Program-made: the position numbers and the translations under genes
The notes under the pieces: model-generated
Database searches by the model: none
What the model was told of the DNA's origin: nothing
Seen by the model: only the letters and a program-made list of their open reading frames with translations
Assembly: GCA_019351895.1 (NCBI GenBank)
Contig: JABBOH010000018.1
Location: 46,648 to 82,499 of the forward strand
From: Pseudomonadota bacterium
GTDB taxonomy: Bacteria > Pseudomonadota > Alphaproteobacteria > Acetobacterales > Acetobacteraceae
DNA: 35,852 nt
Direction of reading: 5' to 3'
Shown here: in pieces, positions 8,853 to 17,953 of the stretch
How positions within the stretch are numbered: position 1 is the first letter of the stretch
How the letters are laid out: each line of letters opens with the position of its first letter

Positions 8853-9524
8853 TTACGGCTGCTCCGTCTCCCCGGCCAGCAGGATGGCGAGGGGGTCGAT
8901 CATGTGCCGATGCCGGAACTTCGCCTGGAGGTAAGCGCGGTTCGCGTCCGTGACATAGACGCCCGTTCGGCGGACCTCCGCCACGTCGATGCCCGCCGCG
9001 CCGAGCTGCGCCACCTTGTCGGGGTTGTTCGTCAGCAGGCGGATGCGGTCGACGCCCAGCGCCTGCAGCATCCGTGCGCCCACCGTGTAGTTGCGCGCAT
9101 CCTCGGGCAGGTTGAGCCAGCGGTTGGCGGTGTAGGTGTCGACGCCCTGGTCCTGCAGCCGGTAGGCGTCGAGCTTCGCATAGAGGCCGATACCCCTGCC
9201 CTCCTGCCGCAGATAGAGCAGGATGCCGCCCTCCTCCGACAGCATCTCGATCGCCTCATGCAGCTGATGGCCGCAGTCGCATCGGGCGGAGGCGAAGATG
9301 TCGCCGGTGAGACATTCGGAATGCAACCGCACGAGCACCGGCCGGGACGCATCCGGCTGGCGTCCGGTAAAGCGGATGGCGACATGCTCCAGACCGTCGA
9401 GCCCGTCGAAGCCGATGAATTCCGCCGGCACCCCTTCGGGGCCGATCGGGATCATCACGGGCATGCGGGGGTGACAGTCGAGCATAGGCTCCGCCGGTGT
9501 GGGGATGGGCTGCAGATGGGTCAT
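8853..9524 (-). CDS. ribA: GTP cyclohydrolase II
   Basis: A 223-residue enzyme for the first committed step of riboflavin synthesis: GTP to the diamino-ribosylamino-pyrimidinone phosphate plus formate and pyrophosphate. The zinc ligands C71-x10-C82-x-C84 are seen in [19 protein letters not shown]. The catalytic segment [20 protein letters not shown] and the late LTNNPDK motif are intact. It is a stand-alone GCHII, not fused to DHBP synthase. The ATG at 9524 is used; an internal ATG at 9485 with a nearby GGAG is an alternative that would lose 13 residues. It lies 57 bases after ribD and ends the dapA-to-ribA run. Confidence 0.95.
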   Translation of the reverse strand: MTHLQPIPTPAEPMLDCHPRMPVMIPIGPEGVPAEFIGFDGLDGLEHVAIRFTGRQPDASRPVLVRLHSECLTGDIFASARCDCGHQLHEAIEMLSEEGGILLYLRQEGRGIGLYAKLDAYRLQDQGVDTYTANRWLNLPEDARNYTVGARMLQALGVDRIRLLTNNPDKVAQLGAAGIDVAEVRRTGVYVTDANRAYLQAKFRHRHMIDPLAILLAGETEQP

Positions 9525-9581
9525 GCGGGGGTTCCAGACGACACGACAGGCAGTAGTCGCACCGCTATTCCACGCGCGAAA

Positions 9582-10709
9582 CTAGCGAGAAGGAGCGGGC
9601 GGTAAAACATCATACGTTTCCAGCACGTCTTCTCCATACTCCTGCCGCGCGAAAAGACGCAGGCGAAAAGCGTCTGCCAGCCTTTCGACGCCGAGCCCCC
9701 GGATGGCCTGCAACCCACTGTCGCCCAGCAGCAGCGGGGCACGGTGCCAGGCCAGCCGGTCCACGAGCCCGGACCGCAACAGGCCGCCCGCCATCCGGCT
9801 GCCGCCCTCGCTCAGCACGGAGGTGAGGCCGATCTCCACCAGACGGCGCAGCGCGGCCGCGAGGTCGATCCGCCCCGCCGCATCCGTGTCGCAATGAAGG
9901 ATGGTGACGCCCGCCTCACGCAGCAAGCGGGCGGCCGTCTCCGGCGCATCATGGGCCGCGAACAGGATCAGCGGGTGGGTGCCGGCCTGCCGCACGATCT
10001 GGCTGCCCAGCGGCGTCCGCAGCCGGCTATCCGCGACGACGCGCCAGCGCGGGCGGTCGCCCAGCCCCTCTAGCCCGCAGCGCAACCCGGGATCGTCGGC
10101 CAGCACGGTGCCGATGCCGACGAGGATCGCGTCATGCTCGGCGCGCATCCGCTGCACCACCTGCCGCGCGCCGGGGCCGGTGATCCAGCGGCTCTCGCCG
10201 CTCCGGGTCGCGATGCAGCCGTCGAGCGTGACGCCGAGCTTGAGCGTGACCCAGGGCAACCCCTGCGTCATGGTCTTGGCGAATCCCGCCAGGGTCTCGC
10301 GCGCCTCCTCTGCCATCAGCCCGGTCTCGACCACGATGCCCGCCGCGCGCAGCCGGGCGAGGCCGCGCCCTTGGACGCGGGGGTCGGGGTCCTGCGCATG
10401 GGCCACGACCACGCGGGCGACACCGGCCGCGATCAAGGCGTCGGCACAGGGCGGGGTGCGTCCATGATGGGCGCAGGGTTCGAGCGTGACATAGGCGGTC
10501 GCGCCGCGCGCCGCCTCTCCGGCATCGGCGAGTGCCACGACCTCGGCATGGGGCCGCCCGCCCGGCTGCGTCGCCCCGCGCCCGACGACGCGGCCATGCT
10601 GGGCAATGACGCAGCCGACTGCGGGATTGGGCGCTGTGGTGCCGAGCGCCGCCCGCGCCAGCTCCAGCGCCTCGGCCATCAGCGCTTGGTCGCGTACGAC
10701 CGTCGTCAC
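9582..10709 (-). CDS. ribD: Bifunctional diaminohydroxyphosphoribosylaminopyrimidine deaminase / 5-amino-6-(5-phosphoribosylamino)uracil reductase
   Basis: A 375-residue protein carrying steps two and three of riboflavin synthesis. The deaminase domain (about 8-150) has the zinc site H54-A-E56 and P-C79...C88 (EPCAHHGRTPPC). The reductase domain starts at about 155 with WVTLKLGVTLDGCIATRSGES and includes DAILVGIGTVLADDP and VLSEGGSRMAGGLL. The open frame continues far upstream through the PAP2 and smpB genes, but the family N terminus (MAEALELARAALGTTAPNPAVG) and a GTGA overlap with the PAP2 stop fix the start at GTG 10709. An in-frame ATG ten codons later is an alternative. Length fits the family (about 360-380). 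Confidence 0.95.
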   Translation of the reverse strand: MTTVVRDQALMAEALELARAALGTTAPNPAVGCVIAQHGRVVGRGATQPGGRPHAEVVALADAGEAARGATAYVTLEPCAHHGRTPPCADALIAAGVARVVVAHAQDPDPRVQGRGLARLRAAGIVVETGLMAEEARETLAGFAKTMTQGLPWVTLKLGVTLDGCIATRSGESRWITGPGARQVVQRMRAEHDAILVGIGTVLADDPGLRCGLEGLGDRPRWRVVADSRLRTPLGSQIVRQAGTHPLILFAAHDAPETAARLLREAGVTILHCDTDAAGRIDLAAALRRLVEIGLTSVLSEGGSRMAGGLLRSGLVDRLAWHRAPLLLGDSGLQAIRGLGVERLADAFRLRLFARQEYGEDVLETYDVLPPAPSR

Positions 10710-11386
10710 GCCGGTTCGAAGCGGATCACGGAGGTCAGCAGCGCGATGGCGCTGCCGCAGGCGAAGCCGAGATAAGCGCCGGCGATGACATCGCCCAGGA
10801 AATGGTAGGTATCGATGACCAGCCCGGACGCGGTGAGGACGACGAGCAGCGCCCAGAGCAAGCGCCACTCCGGAATCCGCCACCACAGCACCCCGGCGAC
10901 GGCGGCGATGGCGGCGGTATGGCCCGAGGGGAACGACGCCCAGCCCTCGCCGCCATGGAAGGGCCAGAAGCCGTAGACGCCATTGCGGATGAAGGACGGG
11001 TTGTTCTGGACCCAGGTTTCCGGCCAGGTGCGGCCGAACGCCCCCTTGAGCGCGTCCTTCATGTTGATGGTGACGACAACGGCGATGGCGCAGACGATGA
11101 TGGACCAGCCACGGCTGCCCGGCCGCCAGCCGCGCCATGCCGCGATGGACGCGACGATCAGGGCCGGGCCGGCGAGCGACAGCGGGATCTGCCCGATCCC
11201 CGCGAGCGGCGCGAACCAGTAGCTGCGATGGAAGGTCCCGTGCATCAGCAGCGCCACCGGACGGTCGACGAAGGCGATCGAGAGACCGACCAGGGCCGCG
11301 CAGGACACCACGGCACCCGTTATCGCGCCGAGGCTGAACCGCGGCGGCGCCAGCGAGACGCCCGCGCGAGCTGAGCCCGGCATCAT
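10706..11386 (-). CDS. PAP2-superfamily membrane phosphatase
   Basis: A 226-residue integral membrane phosphatase with about six predicted membrane segments. The three-part PAP2 catalytic signature is present in a variant form: K-x6-RTWP (KGAFGRTWP), FPSGHTAA, and H-x3-D in DTYHFLGDVIAG, where the third motif lacks the usual leading SR. Family members dephosphorylate lipid phosphates such as undecaprenyl pyrophosphate, phosphatidate or phosphatidylglycerol phosphate; the substrate here is unknown. The start overlaps the smpB stop as ATGA (11383-11386) and the stop overlaps ribD as GTGA, so it is translated as the middle gene of a coupled trio. Confidence 0.88.
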   Translation of the reverse strand: MMPGSARAGVSLAPPRFSLGAITGAVVSCAALVGLSIAFVDRPVALLMHGTFHRSYWFAPLAGIGQIPLSLAGPALIVASIAAWRGWRPGSRGWSIIVCAIAVVVTINMKDALKGAFGRTWPETWVQNNPSFIRNGVYGFWPFHGGEGWASFPSGHTAAIAAVAGVLWWRIPEWRLLWALLVVLTASGLVIDTYHFLGDVIAGAYLGFACGSAIALLTSVIRFEPA

Positions 11387-11874
11387 CCCTTGTTGCGCAG
11401 CAGCCGGGCCTTATCCCGCTGCCAGTCCCGCGCGGCGATGGCATGGCGCTTATCCGCCTTCTGCCGGCCCTCGCCCACGCCAAGCAGAACCTTCGCCAGC
11501 CCGCGGTCGTTGAAATGGATCTGCAGCGGCACGAGGGTGACGCCGTTGCGCGCGACCTGCCCCGTCAGCTGGTTGATCTGCTTGTGCTTGAGCAGGAGCT
11601 TGCGCGGCGCGCGGGGCTCGAAGCGCGACAGCACGCCGCCCTGATATTCAGGGATATAGGCGTTGAACAGCCAAAGCTCGCCGTCGCGCTCGCCCGCCCA
11701 GGCCTCGGTCAGCGTCGCCCGCCCGTGGCGCAGCGACTTCACCTCGGCGCCCTTGAGCACGATGCCGGCCTCCACCGTCTCCTTGATGGTGTAGTCGAAC
11801 CGCGCCTTGCGGTTCTGCGAGGCGATGCCGTGCGAGATCAGGCCGGACTTCGATTTCTCCTTGGTTTCGGCCAT
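11383..11874 (-). CDS. smpB: SsrA-binding protein
   Basis: A 163-residue RNA-binding protein that delivers tmRNA to stalled ribosomes in trans-translation. Family motifs in order are NRKARFDYTIKETVEAGIVLKGAEVKSLRHGRA, the NAYIPEY segment, PRAPRKLLLKHKQI, and the basic C-terminal tail HAIAARDWQRDKARLLRNK, which forms the helix that enters the mRNA channel. Length is typical. The gene begins one base after the dapA stop, a dapA-smpB arrangement common in alphaproteobacteria. tmRNA itself (ssrA) is not in the window. Confidence 0.97.
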   Translation of the reverse strand: MAETKEKSKSGLISHGIASQNRKARFDYTIKETVEAGIVLKGAEVKSLRHGRATLTEAWAGERDGELWLFNAYIPEYQGGVLSRFEPRAPRKLLLKHKQINQLTGQVARNGVTLVPLQIHFNDRGLAKVLLGVGEGRQKADKRHAIAARDWQRDKARLLRNKG

Positions 11875-11875
11875 G

Positions 11876-12754
11876 TCAGTTCAACAGGCCGACCTCGACC
11901 ATGGCGGCGCGCAGCTGGCCGCGCGTGGCCTCGCTGATCGGCGCCAGGGGCAGGCGGCAATCGGGCTCGCCGAAGCCCAGCATATGGGCGGCGTATTTTA
12001 CCGGGCCGGGATTGGTCTCGGCGAACATCGCGTCGTGCAGCGGGACGAGGCGATGCTGGATGGCGATCGCGTCCGCGACCTCGCCGCGCTGCCAGGCGAG
12101 GTGCATCTCGCTGAGCAGCCGGGGCGCGATGTTGCCGGTGACGCTGATGCAGCCGACGCCGCCCGAGGCGAGATGGGCGACGGCGGTGTGGTCCTCGCCC
12201 GAGAGCTGGCAGAACCCGGCGCCACAGGCGCGCCGTACCTGGAGCGGGCGGGCGAGGTTGGCGGTCGCGTCCTTCACCCCGACGATGTTCGGATGCTTCG
12301 CGAGGCGCGCCATGGTCTCGACGCTCATGTCGACGACGCTGCGGCCGGGAATGTTGTAGATGACGACGGGGATGTCGGCCTCGTCCGCGATCGCCTTGAA
12401 ATGCAGGTAGAGCCCTTCCTGGGTCGGCTTGTTGTAGTAGGGCGTGACGACGAGCGCCGCATCGGCGCCCGCGCGCTTGGCATGGCGCGCGAGGTCGATC
12501 GCCTCGGCCGTGCTGTTCGAGCCCGCACCCGCGATCACCGGCACGCGGCCGGCGGCGACGGCTATCGTGATCTCGACCACGCGGCGATGTTCCTCGTGGC
12601 TGAGGGTGGGCGACTCGCCGGTGGTGCCGACGGGCACGAGGCCGTGGGTGCCCTCGGTGATCTGCCAGTCGACGAAGCGCTCCAGAGCCGCCTCGTCGAC
12701 CGACCCATCGGCCCGCATCGGCGTTATGAGGGCAACGAGCGAGCCCTTGAACAT
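11876..12754 (-). CDS. dapA: 4-hydroxy-tetrahydrodipicolinate synthase
   Basis: A 292-residue TIM-barrel enzyme condensing pyruvate with aspartate semialdehyde in the lysine and diaminopimelate pathway. All the key residues sit at the E. coli positions: Thr44 and Thr45 in GTTGES, Tyr107 in TPYYNKP, Tyr133 and Arg138 in IYNIPGRS, and the Schiff-base Lys161 in [10 protein letters not shown]. The open frame runs further upstream, but ATG 12754 is chosen because [13 protein letters not shown] is the family N terminus and GAGGAT lies about 9 bases before it. It is first in the dapA-smpB-PAP2-ribD-ribA run and divergent from the lytic transglycosylase gene. Confidence 0.97.
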   Translation of the reverse strand: MFKGSLVALITPMRADGSVDEAALERFVDWQITEGTHGLVPVGTTGESPTLSHEEHRRVVEITIAVAAGRVPVIAGAGSNSTAEAIDLARHAKRAGADAALVVTPYYNKPTQEGLYLHFKAIADEADIPVVIYNIPGRSVVDMSVETMARLAKHPNIVGVKDATANLARPLQVRRACGAGFCQLSGEDHTAVAHLASGGVGCISVTGNIAPRLLSEMHLAWQRGEVADAIAIQHRLVPLHDAMFAETNPGPVKYAAHMLGFGEPDCRLPLAPISEATRGQLRAAMVEVGLLN

Positions 12755-12854
12755 GGTCGTATCCTCGTCTCTGCACGGCGTGGCGCCATGGCCGGAGCGA
12801 ACCCCGGGGGCTGCGGCGGCCGGGCCCTTCGGCTGCGGGTGCGTGAAGGGCGGG

Positions 12855-12883
12855 AAAGTAGGACCGGCGGCGGCCGGTCGCAA
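12855..12883 (-). promoter_or_regulatory. Candidate sigma-70 promoter for dapA
   Basis: On the minus strand TTGCGA (complement of 12878-12883), a 17-base spacer and TACTTT (complement of 12855-12860) give a -35/-10 pair. It would leave a leader of roughly 95 bases before the dapA ATG. The match is moderate (4 of 6 and 3 of 6). The call rests on spacing and position only. Confidence 0.3.
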
Positions 12884-13012
12884 GCGGCGCATCCCGCGCA
12901 GCGGACGCGCCTCCCCGGATGAGGTGACGAGAGACAAGCGGGTCCGCTCCTCCCTTTGCGAACCGCCCCGCATGGGCGATGATGAGATCCGCAGAAAGGG
13001 GTAGCGCAGGCT

Positions 13013-13070
13013 GTGAAGAGACTCGCTGTGAAGAGACTCTCGCCGTGAACAGACTTCCCGTGAAGAGATT
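13013..13070 (+). repeat. Degenerate tandem repeat over the transglycosylase start (four GTGAAGAGACT-like units)
   Basis: Units begin at 13013, 13028, 13045 and 13060. Units one and two share GTGAAGAGACTC, unit three reads GTGAACAGACTT and unit four GTGAAGAGATTT. The periods are 15, 17 and 15 bases. Each unit begins with a GTG that could act as a start and encodes V-K/N-R-L/F. Because of the 17-base step, units one and two are out of frame with the transglycosylase and read an 11-codon peptide ending at TGA 13046-13048, which overlaps the GTG at 13045. Confidence 0.75.
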
Positions 13071-15036
13071 TGGGGCCGCTGTCGTCGTCGCCTGCCTGCT
13101 CATCGCCCGACCTCCCGCCGCCGCCGCCCAGGCGAGCGGGGTGGCGCCCGGCACGACGCCGATGGACGCCGTCGCGGCCCACGACTGGACCGCGGCCGAT
13201 GCGCTCGCCGCGCGATACGCCGACCCGGTGGCCGGGAAGGTCGTTACCTACTACCGCCTGTTGACCCGGGGGCAGGCCAGCGCCGCCGAGATCAGCGCCT
13301 TCATGCAGACGAACCCCGACTGGCCCCAGCAGGCGCTGCTCCGCGCCCGCTGGGAACAGGCCCTCGCCGACGAGCCGGATCAGTCGGCGGCTCTCGCCCA
13401 ATGCCGCTGGCGCCTGCCCGACGAGGCCAAGGCGCTGCTGCGCTGCGCTCAGGCCTTCGCCGCCGCGAACGACACGACCGATGCGGACGAGGCGGCACGG
13501 CGCGCCTGGACCGGCACCGGAATCACGGGCCCCGCCGATGTCGCGGCCTTCCTCAGCCAATGGGGCGGCATCCTGCGGCCGTCCGACGACTGGGCGCGCT
13601 TCGTGATGCTCGCCCGTATGGAGTCGCCCGCCGCCCAGTCGCAGGTGACGCGCCTCGCTCCGGCCGATCAGCCTACGGCCCTCGTCTGGGTCGCGCTCAA
13701 CGCCGACAACCCCGACGGCGCCGCGCTGCTCGACGCGCTGCCGCCCTCGCGCCAGCACGAGCCGGGGCTGTTCCTGGCGGGTGCGCGCTTCATCCGCCGC
13801 AACGGGAGCGACCCCGACGCCTATGCCTTCTGGCTGAGCGGCGGCAATGCCGCCATGGCGGCGGGCCTGCCCGTGCAGCAGCATGCGCTGTGGGAGGAGG
13901 CCAATCACCTCGCCCGCGCCCTTCTCACGGATGGCGACGCGGCGCATGCCTACGACCTCGTCGACCTCATCAAGCCGCCCGCGCCCGCCGACCGTGGCGA
14001 GGAGGAATTTCTCGCCGGCTTCATCGCACTTCGCCTTCTGCATGATCCGGCCAAGGCGGAGCCGCATTTCCGCGCGCTCGCCGGCCTTTCCTCGGCCGTC
14101 ATCACCCAGGCGCGGGCGCATTACTGGCTCGCCCGCACCCTCGCCGCCGAGGGCAGCACCATGAAGGCAGCGGCCGAGTATCAGATCGCCGCCCACTGGC
14201 CGACGACCTTCTATGGCCAGTTGGCCGCGCTGGCACTTGGGGACAGCCCCGCCGCGCTCAACGCCCGCATCCTCGCCGTCCCCGAACCGGACTGGACGAC
14301 GGCCGAGGCGCTCGATTTCGCCGGGCGCGACGTGGCGCGCGCCGCCGCCTACCTCGTCGCCTGGAACGAGCCCCGACGCGCCCACAATTTCCTGATCGAC
14401 ATCGGCCTGCTCGCGCCCGACCCCGCCGATCTGGCCATGGCGGCGCAACTCGGGCTCGGCTTCGGCCTGCCTTCCGCCGCTGTGGGCATCGCGCGCCTCG
14501 CCGGTCTGCACGGCACGATGCTGGTGGGACCGGGTTGGCCCACGCCGTTCTCACCGCCGACGAACGCGGGGGTGGAACCCGCCGTGGCGCTCTCGCTCAT
14601 CCGCCAGGAGAGCAGCTTCGACGTGGCCGCGGAAAGCGGCGCCGGGGCGCTCGGCCTCATGCAGCTGATGCCCGCGACCGCCCGGCTGGTGGCGAGCCAG
14701 CAGGGCGTGCACGTCTCCGAGTGGCAGCTCACGACCGACCCGGATGTCAACATGAGGCTCGGGACGGCCTATTTCGCGAGGCTGCTCGCGCGGTTCGGCG
14801 ACTGCCTGCCGCTCGCCATCGCGGGCTACAATGCGGGGCCGAACCGGGTGGACCAGTGGCTCGGGGAGAATGGCGATTTTCGCACGCCCGGCGGCCCCGA
14901 CGTGCTGGACTGGATCGAGCTGATCCCCTTCGATGAGACGCGCAACTACGTCGAGCGGGTCGTCGAGGGAATCGCCATCTACCGGGCCAAGGAGGGACAG
15001 GCCGTGCCCTATCCGTTGCAGCCATGGCTGCACTGA
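13045..15036 (+). CDS. Soluble lytic murein transglycosylase (Slt70-like, GH23)
   Basis: About 663 residues from GTG 13045 (GTG 13060 is equally possible). It cleaves peptidoglycan non-hydrolytically between MurNAc and GlcNAc, acting in the periplasm. A signal peptide is visible: basic VKRFG, a hydrophobic [11 protein letters not shown] core, and an AAAAQA cleavage region. A long alpha-superhelical middle (about 40-480) with TPR-like helices is followed by the SLT domain: [12 protein letters not shown] with catalytic Glu near residue 522, [13 protein letters not shown], and [13 protein letters not shown]. The frame is open back to 12979, but those codons precede the signal peptide and are unlikely to be translated. 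The 3' end overlaps pgpA by 13 bases. The start lies within a tandem repeat, so the true initiation codon is uncertain. Confidence 0.92.
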   Translation: MNRLPVKRFGAAVVVACLLIARPPAAAAQASGVAPGTTPMDAVAAHDWTAADALAARYADPVAGKVVTYYRLLTRGQASAAEISAFMQTNPDWPQQALLRARWEQALADEPDQSAALAQCRWRLPDEAKALLRCAQAFAAANDTTDADEAARRAWTGTGITGPADVAAFLSQWGGILRPSDDWARFVMLARMESPAAQSQVTRLAPADQPTALVWVALNADNPDGAALLDALPPSRQHEPGLFLAGARFIRRNGSDPDAYAFWLSGGNAAMAAGLPVQQHALWEEANHLARALLTDGDAAHAYDLVDLIKPPAPADRGEEEFLAGFIALRLLHDPAKAEPHFRALAGLSSAVITQARAHYWLARTLAAEGSTMKAAAEYQIAAHWPTTFYGQLAALALGDSPAALNARILAVPEPDWTTAEALDFAGRDVARAAAYLVAWNEPRRAHNFLIDIGLLAPDPADLAMAAQLGLGFGLPSAAVGIARLAGLHGTMLVGPGWPTPFSPPTNAGVEPAVALSLIRQESSFDVAAESGAGALGLMQLMPATARLVASQQGVHVSEWQLTTDPDVNMRLGTAYFARLLARFGDCLPLAIAGYNAGPNRVDQWLGENGDFRTPGGPDVLDWIELIPFDETRNYVERVVEGIAIYRAKEGQAVPYPLQPWLH

Positions 15037-15512
15037 CCGGTGTGCGCCCGCGCACGGTCGCGCTCGGCCGCGCGGTTGCGAGCGGCGGCGGCGTCGGCTT
15101 CTTCCCCTGGGCGCCGGGCACCGCCGGCTCGCTCGTGGCGCTCATCGTTGGGGCCCTGCTCCTGCAGACCGTGGGCCATATCTGGCTGGCGGTCACGGCC
15201 ATCCTGGCCATGCTCGGCGGCTTTTGGGCCATCCGGGCCGCGCAGGCGAAGGACGATCCGGGCTGGGTGGTGATCGACGAGGTCGCGGGCCAGTGGATCA
15301 CGCTGCTCGGACTTGCGCATGTGAGCTGGGCGGGCGCCGTCCTTGCCTTCGTGCTGTTCCGCCTGCTCGACATCACGAAACCAGGGCCCATCGGCGCCGC
15401 CGACCGCATGAACTCGGCCTTCGGGATCATGGCGGACGATGTCATCGCGGGGATCGGCGGCGCGGTCGTTCTGCGGCTGCTGCTTCTGTGGAAGCCGATG
15501 CTGCTGGGTTAG
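15024..15512 (+). CDS. pgpA: Phosphatidylglycerophosphatase A
   Basis: A 162-residue membrane protein that dephosphorylates phosphatidylglycerol phosphate to phosphatidylglycerol. Family motifs are complete: GFFPWAPGTAGSLVAL (residues about 25-40), the DDPGWVVIDEVAGQWI acidic motif, FRLLDITKPGPIGAADR, and GIMADDVIAGIGG near the C terminus, with four predicted membrane helices between them. The ATG at 15024 lies within the last codons of the transglycosylase gene, a 13-base overlap suggesting coupling. The next gene starts 12 bases after its stop. Confidence 0.95.
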   Translation: MAALTGVRPRTVALGRAVASGGGVGFFPWAPGTAGSLVALIVGALLLQTVGHIWLAVTAILAMLGGFWAIRAAQAKDDPGWVVIDEVAGQWITLLGLAHVSWAGAVLAFVLFRLLDITKPGPIGAADRMNSAFGIMADDVIAGIGGAVVLRLLLLWKPMLLG

Positions 15513-15524
15513 AGGAGACCGCCG

Positions 15525-16028
15525 ATGTTTCCACACGACATGCTGGAGCAGGCCGAGGCGCTGCTGACCGCCGCGCGCGCCCAGGCCCTTCGCGTGACGA
15601 CGGCGGAGAGCTGCACGGGCGGCCTCATCGCCGGGCTGCTGACCGCAATCGGCGGCTCGTCGGACGTGGTCGACGGCGGGGCCGTCACCTACTCCAACGC
15701 CGCCAAGACGCGGATGCTCGGCGTGCCGCCCGAGATGATCGCGGCGCATGGCGCCGTGAGCGAGGCCGTGGCCCGCGCCATGGCCGAGGGCGCACGGGAC
15801 AGGGCGACAGTCGACCTCGCCATCGCGGTTACCGGGGTCGCCGGGCCCGGAGGCGGCACCGCGGACAAGCCCGTGGGGCTGGTCTGGTTCGGCCTCGCCG
15901 GGCCGGCCGGCATCTTCGCGGAGAAGCACGTCTTCACCGGCGACCGGACCGCGATCCGCATGGCCACGGTGCGGCATGCGGTCACGATGCTGCGCGCACA
16001 ATTGGCTGGAAGCACGCGCTACGCTTAA
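15525..16028 (+). CDS. CinA C-terminal-domain family nicotinamide-nucleotide amidohydrolase
   Basis: A 167-residue stand-alone version of the CinA C-terminal domain, the family of PncC, which hydrolyses nicotinamide mononucleotide to nicotinate mononucleotide in NAD salvage. The catalytic motif TAESCTGGLIAG (Ser29, Thr31), the YSNAAKTRMLGV segment with Tyr56 and Lys61, and the VTGVAGPGGGTADKPVGLVWFGLA strand are all intact. A GAGGAG-like ribosome-binding site precedes the ATG. There is no N-terminal molybdopterin-like CinA domain. It ends the transglycosylase-pgpA-cinA run and is convergent with the YgiN-like gene, 12 bases away. Confidence 0.93.
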   Translation: MFPHDMLEQAEALLTAARAQALRVTTAESCTGGLIAGLLTAIGGSSDVVDGGAVTYSNAAKTRMLGVPPEMIAAHGAVSEAVARAMAEGARDRATVDLAIAVTGVAGPGGGTADKPVGLVWFGLAGPAGIFAEKHVFTGDRTAIRMATVRHAVTMLRAQLAGSTRYA

Positions 16029-16040
16029 GGCCCGAAGGCT

Positions 16041-16340
16041 CTACGCGTTTTGCAGCAGATAGACCTCCGCCTGCGCCAGGACGTGCTTGGCCTTCTCTTG
16101 AAAGCTCTTCAGCGCCGGTCCCTCGTTATGAGCGTCGAGCGCCGCCTGATCGGTCCATTTCTCGATGACGACCACCGTATCCGCGCCGAATTTGGACGGC
16201 GAGGTTTCGAGGTCGACGACCGCCTGATACTCGATGCAGCCGGGTTCGGCCTGGACCGCCGGGACGACCGACTTGAAGGCCGATAGCAGCGCGGCCCGGT
16301 GCCCGATCTTGGCGGTCAGGACGGCAAGAATGTGGATCAT
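16041..16340 (-). CDS. Antibiotic-biosynthesis-monooxygenase (ABM/YgiN-like) domain protein
   Basis: A 99-residue single-domain protein of the dimeric ferredoxin-like ABM fold. Typical features are the opening IHILAVLTAKIGHRAALLSAF, the PGCIEYQAV strand, VVVIEKWTDQAALDAHNEGPALKSF, and a final strand. Relatives include YgiN, a quinol monooxygenase, but most members have no proven substrate. The ATG at 16340 has AGGGGAAG just upstream, which rules out the longer open frame to 16448 that overlaps the cytochrome gene. It lies 52 bases after the cytochrome b561 stop and is probably cotranscribed with it; a shared quinone-linked role is a guess from that pairing. Confidence 0.88.
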   Translation of the reverse strand: MIHILAVLTAKIGHRAALLSAFKSVVPAVQAEPGCIEYQAVVDLETSPSKFGADTVVVIEKWTDQAALDAHNEGPALKSFQEKAKHVLAQAEVYLLQNA

Positions 16341-16392
16341 GATGCTTCCCCTGGATGGCGGCGCCGCTGCTCGCCCGGCGCCGTGCGGCTGC

Positions 16393-16974
16393 CTACCGCC
16401 CTGCGGCGACCGGGAGCATGCGGTGCAGGACCCGGTCCCGGATGACATAGTGGTGGGCCAGGGCCATCATAGCATGGCCGCCCGCCAGGATGATGATGAC
16501 CCAGGCTACATCGTCATGCAGTGCGGCGATCCAGTGATGCGCCACCCGGCCGACGGTGACCGGCGATGCGATCGAGAAGAGCCCGAAAACGCCGATGGCC
16601 CCCTTCGCCCAGGCGAAGAGGAAGCCGAGCGTGACCTGCACGGCCAGCAGGACGTAGAACCCGATATGGACGAGGCGCGCCGCCACGTGCTGCAGCCCGC
16701 GATCGGCCGGCGGGAGATGCCGCGAAGCCGAGCGGCGCCAGAGGACGCGCAGCAGATAGACCACCGCAAGAAGCACCCCCAGGGAAACGTGGAGGGAGAT
16801 CATCTCGTGCCGTAACGGCATTTTTTTCGGCACGAAGCCCCAGAGTTCGGCCAGGGCGAACAGGCTGACGACAAGCAGCGCCGTCACCCAATGAAACGTG
16901 ATCGTGAGCCCGTCATAGCGGGGGGCCGCCCGGCCTCCCGCTTCCGCCGCCGGAAGCACATCGACGTCCGTCAT
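16393..16974 (-). CDS. Cytochrome b561 family protein
   Basis: A 193-residue integral membrane di-heme-type cytochrome with four main hydrophobic segments. Candidate heme-ligand histidines sit in YDGLTITFHWVTALLV (first helix), MISLHVSLGVLL (second), and the late HHWIAALHDDVAWVIIILAGGHA region. Family members move electrons between the quinone pool and periplasmic acceptors such as superoxide or small redox proteins. A GGAGGGAAG ribosome-binding site precedes the ATG. The N-terminal 17 residues before YDGL are a soluble A/G-rich tail. The physiological partner is not evident; the YgiN-like protein downstream is the only linked gene. Confidence 0.92.
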   Translation of the reverse strand: MTDVDVLPAAEAGGRAAPRYDGLTITFHWVTALLVVSLFALAELWGFVPKKMPLRHEMISLHVSLGVLLAVVYLLRVLWRRSASRHLPPADRGLQHVAARLVHIGFYVLLAVQVTLGFLFAWAKGAIGVFGLFSIASPVTVGRVAHHWIAALHDDVAWVIIILAGGHAMMALAHHYVIRDRVLHRMLPVAAGR

Positions 16975-17002
16975 GCAGTCTTCCCTCCACGCAAACCAGC
17001 CG

Positions 17003-17030
17003 TAGTTAGGACTGCAGCTTCGGCTGCCAA
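17003..17030 (-). promoter_or_regulatory. Candidate promoter for the cytochrome b561 gene
   Basis: On the minus strand TTGGCA (complement of 17025-17030; 5 of 6 to the -35 consensus), a 16-base spacer and TAACTA (complement of 17003-17008, weak -10) sit upstream of the cytochrome ATG in a 106-base gap. This suggests cytochrome b561 and the YgiN-like gene can be transcribed separately from the amidase gene. Confidence 0.3.
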
Positions 17031-17080
17031 GGTGGCGAGGAGGTGGCGCGGATTGCGACGAAGCCTCTCCCCGTCTCGGA

Positions 17081-17953
<873 letters not shown>

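Noticed and set aside
9525-10709. FMN riboswitch for the riboflavin genes
   Set aside because: ribD and ribA are internal to a packed operon with no leader long enough, and no RFN-like conserved segments were seen upstream of dapA.
10710-11483. N-terminal extension of the ribD frame
   Set aside because: The frame is open through PAP2 and smpB, but the extension shows no homology pattern and the GTGA overlap at 10706-10709 gives a family-length RibD.
12755-12973. 73-residue N-terminal extension of dapA
   Set aside because: The active-site numbering matches E. coli only from ATG 12754, which also has a good ribosome-binding site.
12780-13012. tRNA, small RNA or riboswitch in the dapA/transglycosylase divergent gap
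   Set aside because: No T-loop-like or known riboswitch core was seen; only GC-rich inverted repeats such as GCCCTTC...GAAGGGC (12824-12851), which occur readily at this base composition.
16341-16448. N-terminal extension of the YgiN-like gene overlapping cytochrome b561
   Set aside because: The family starts at the MIHILAV residues and a strong AGGGGAAG site precedes that ATG.
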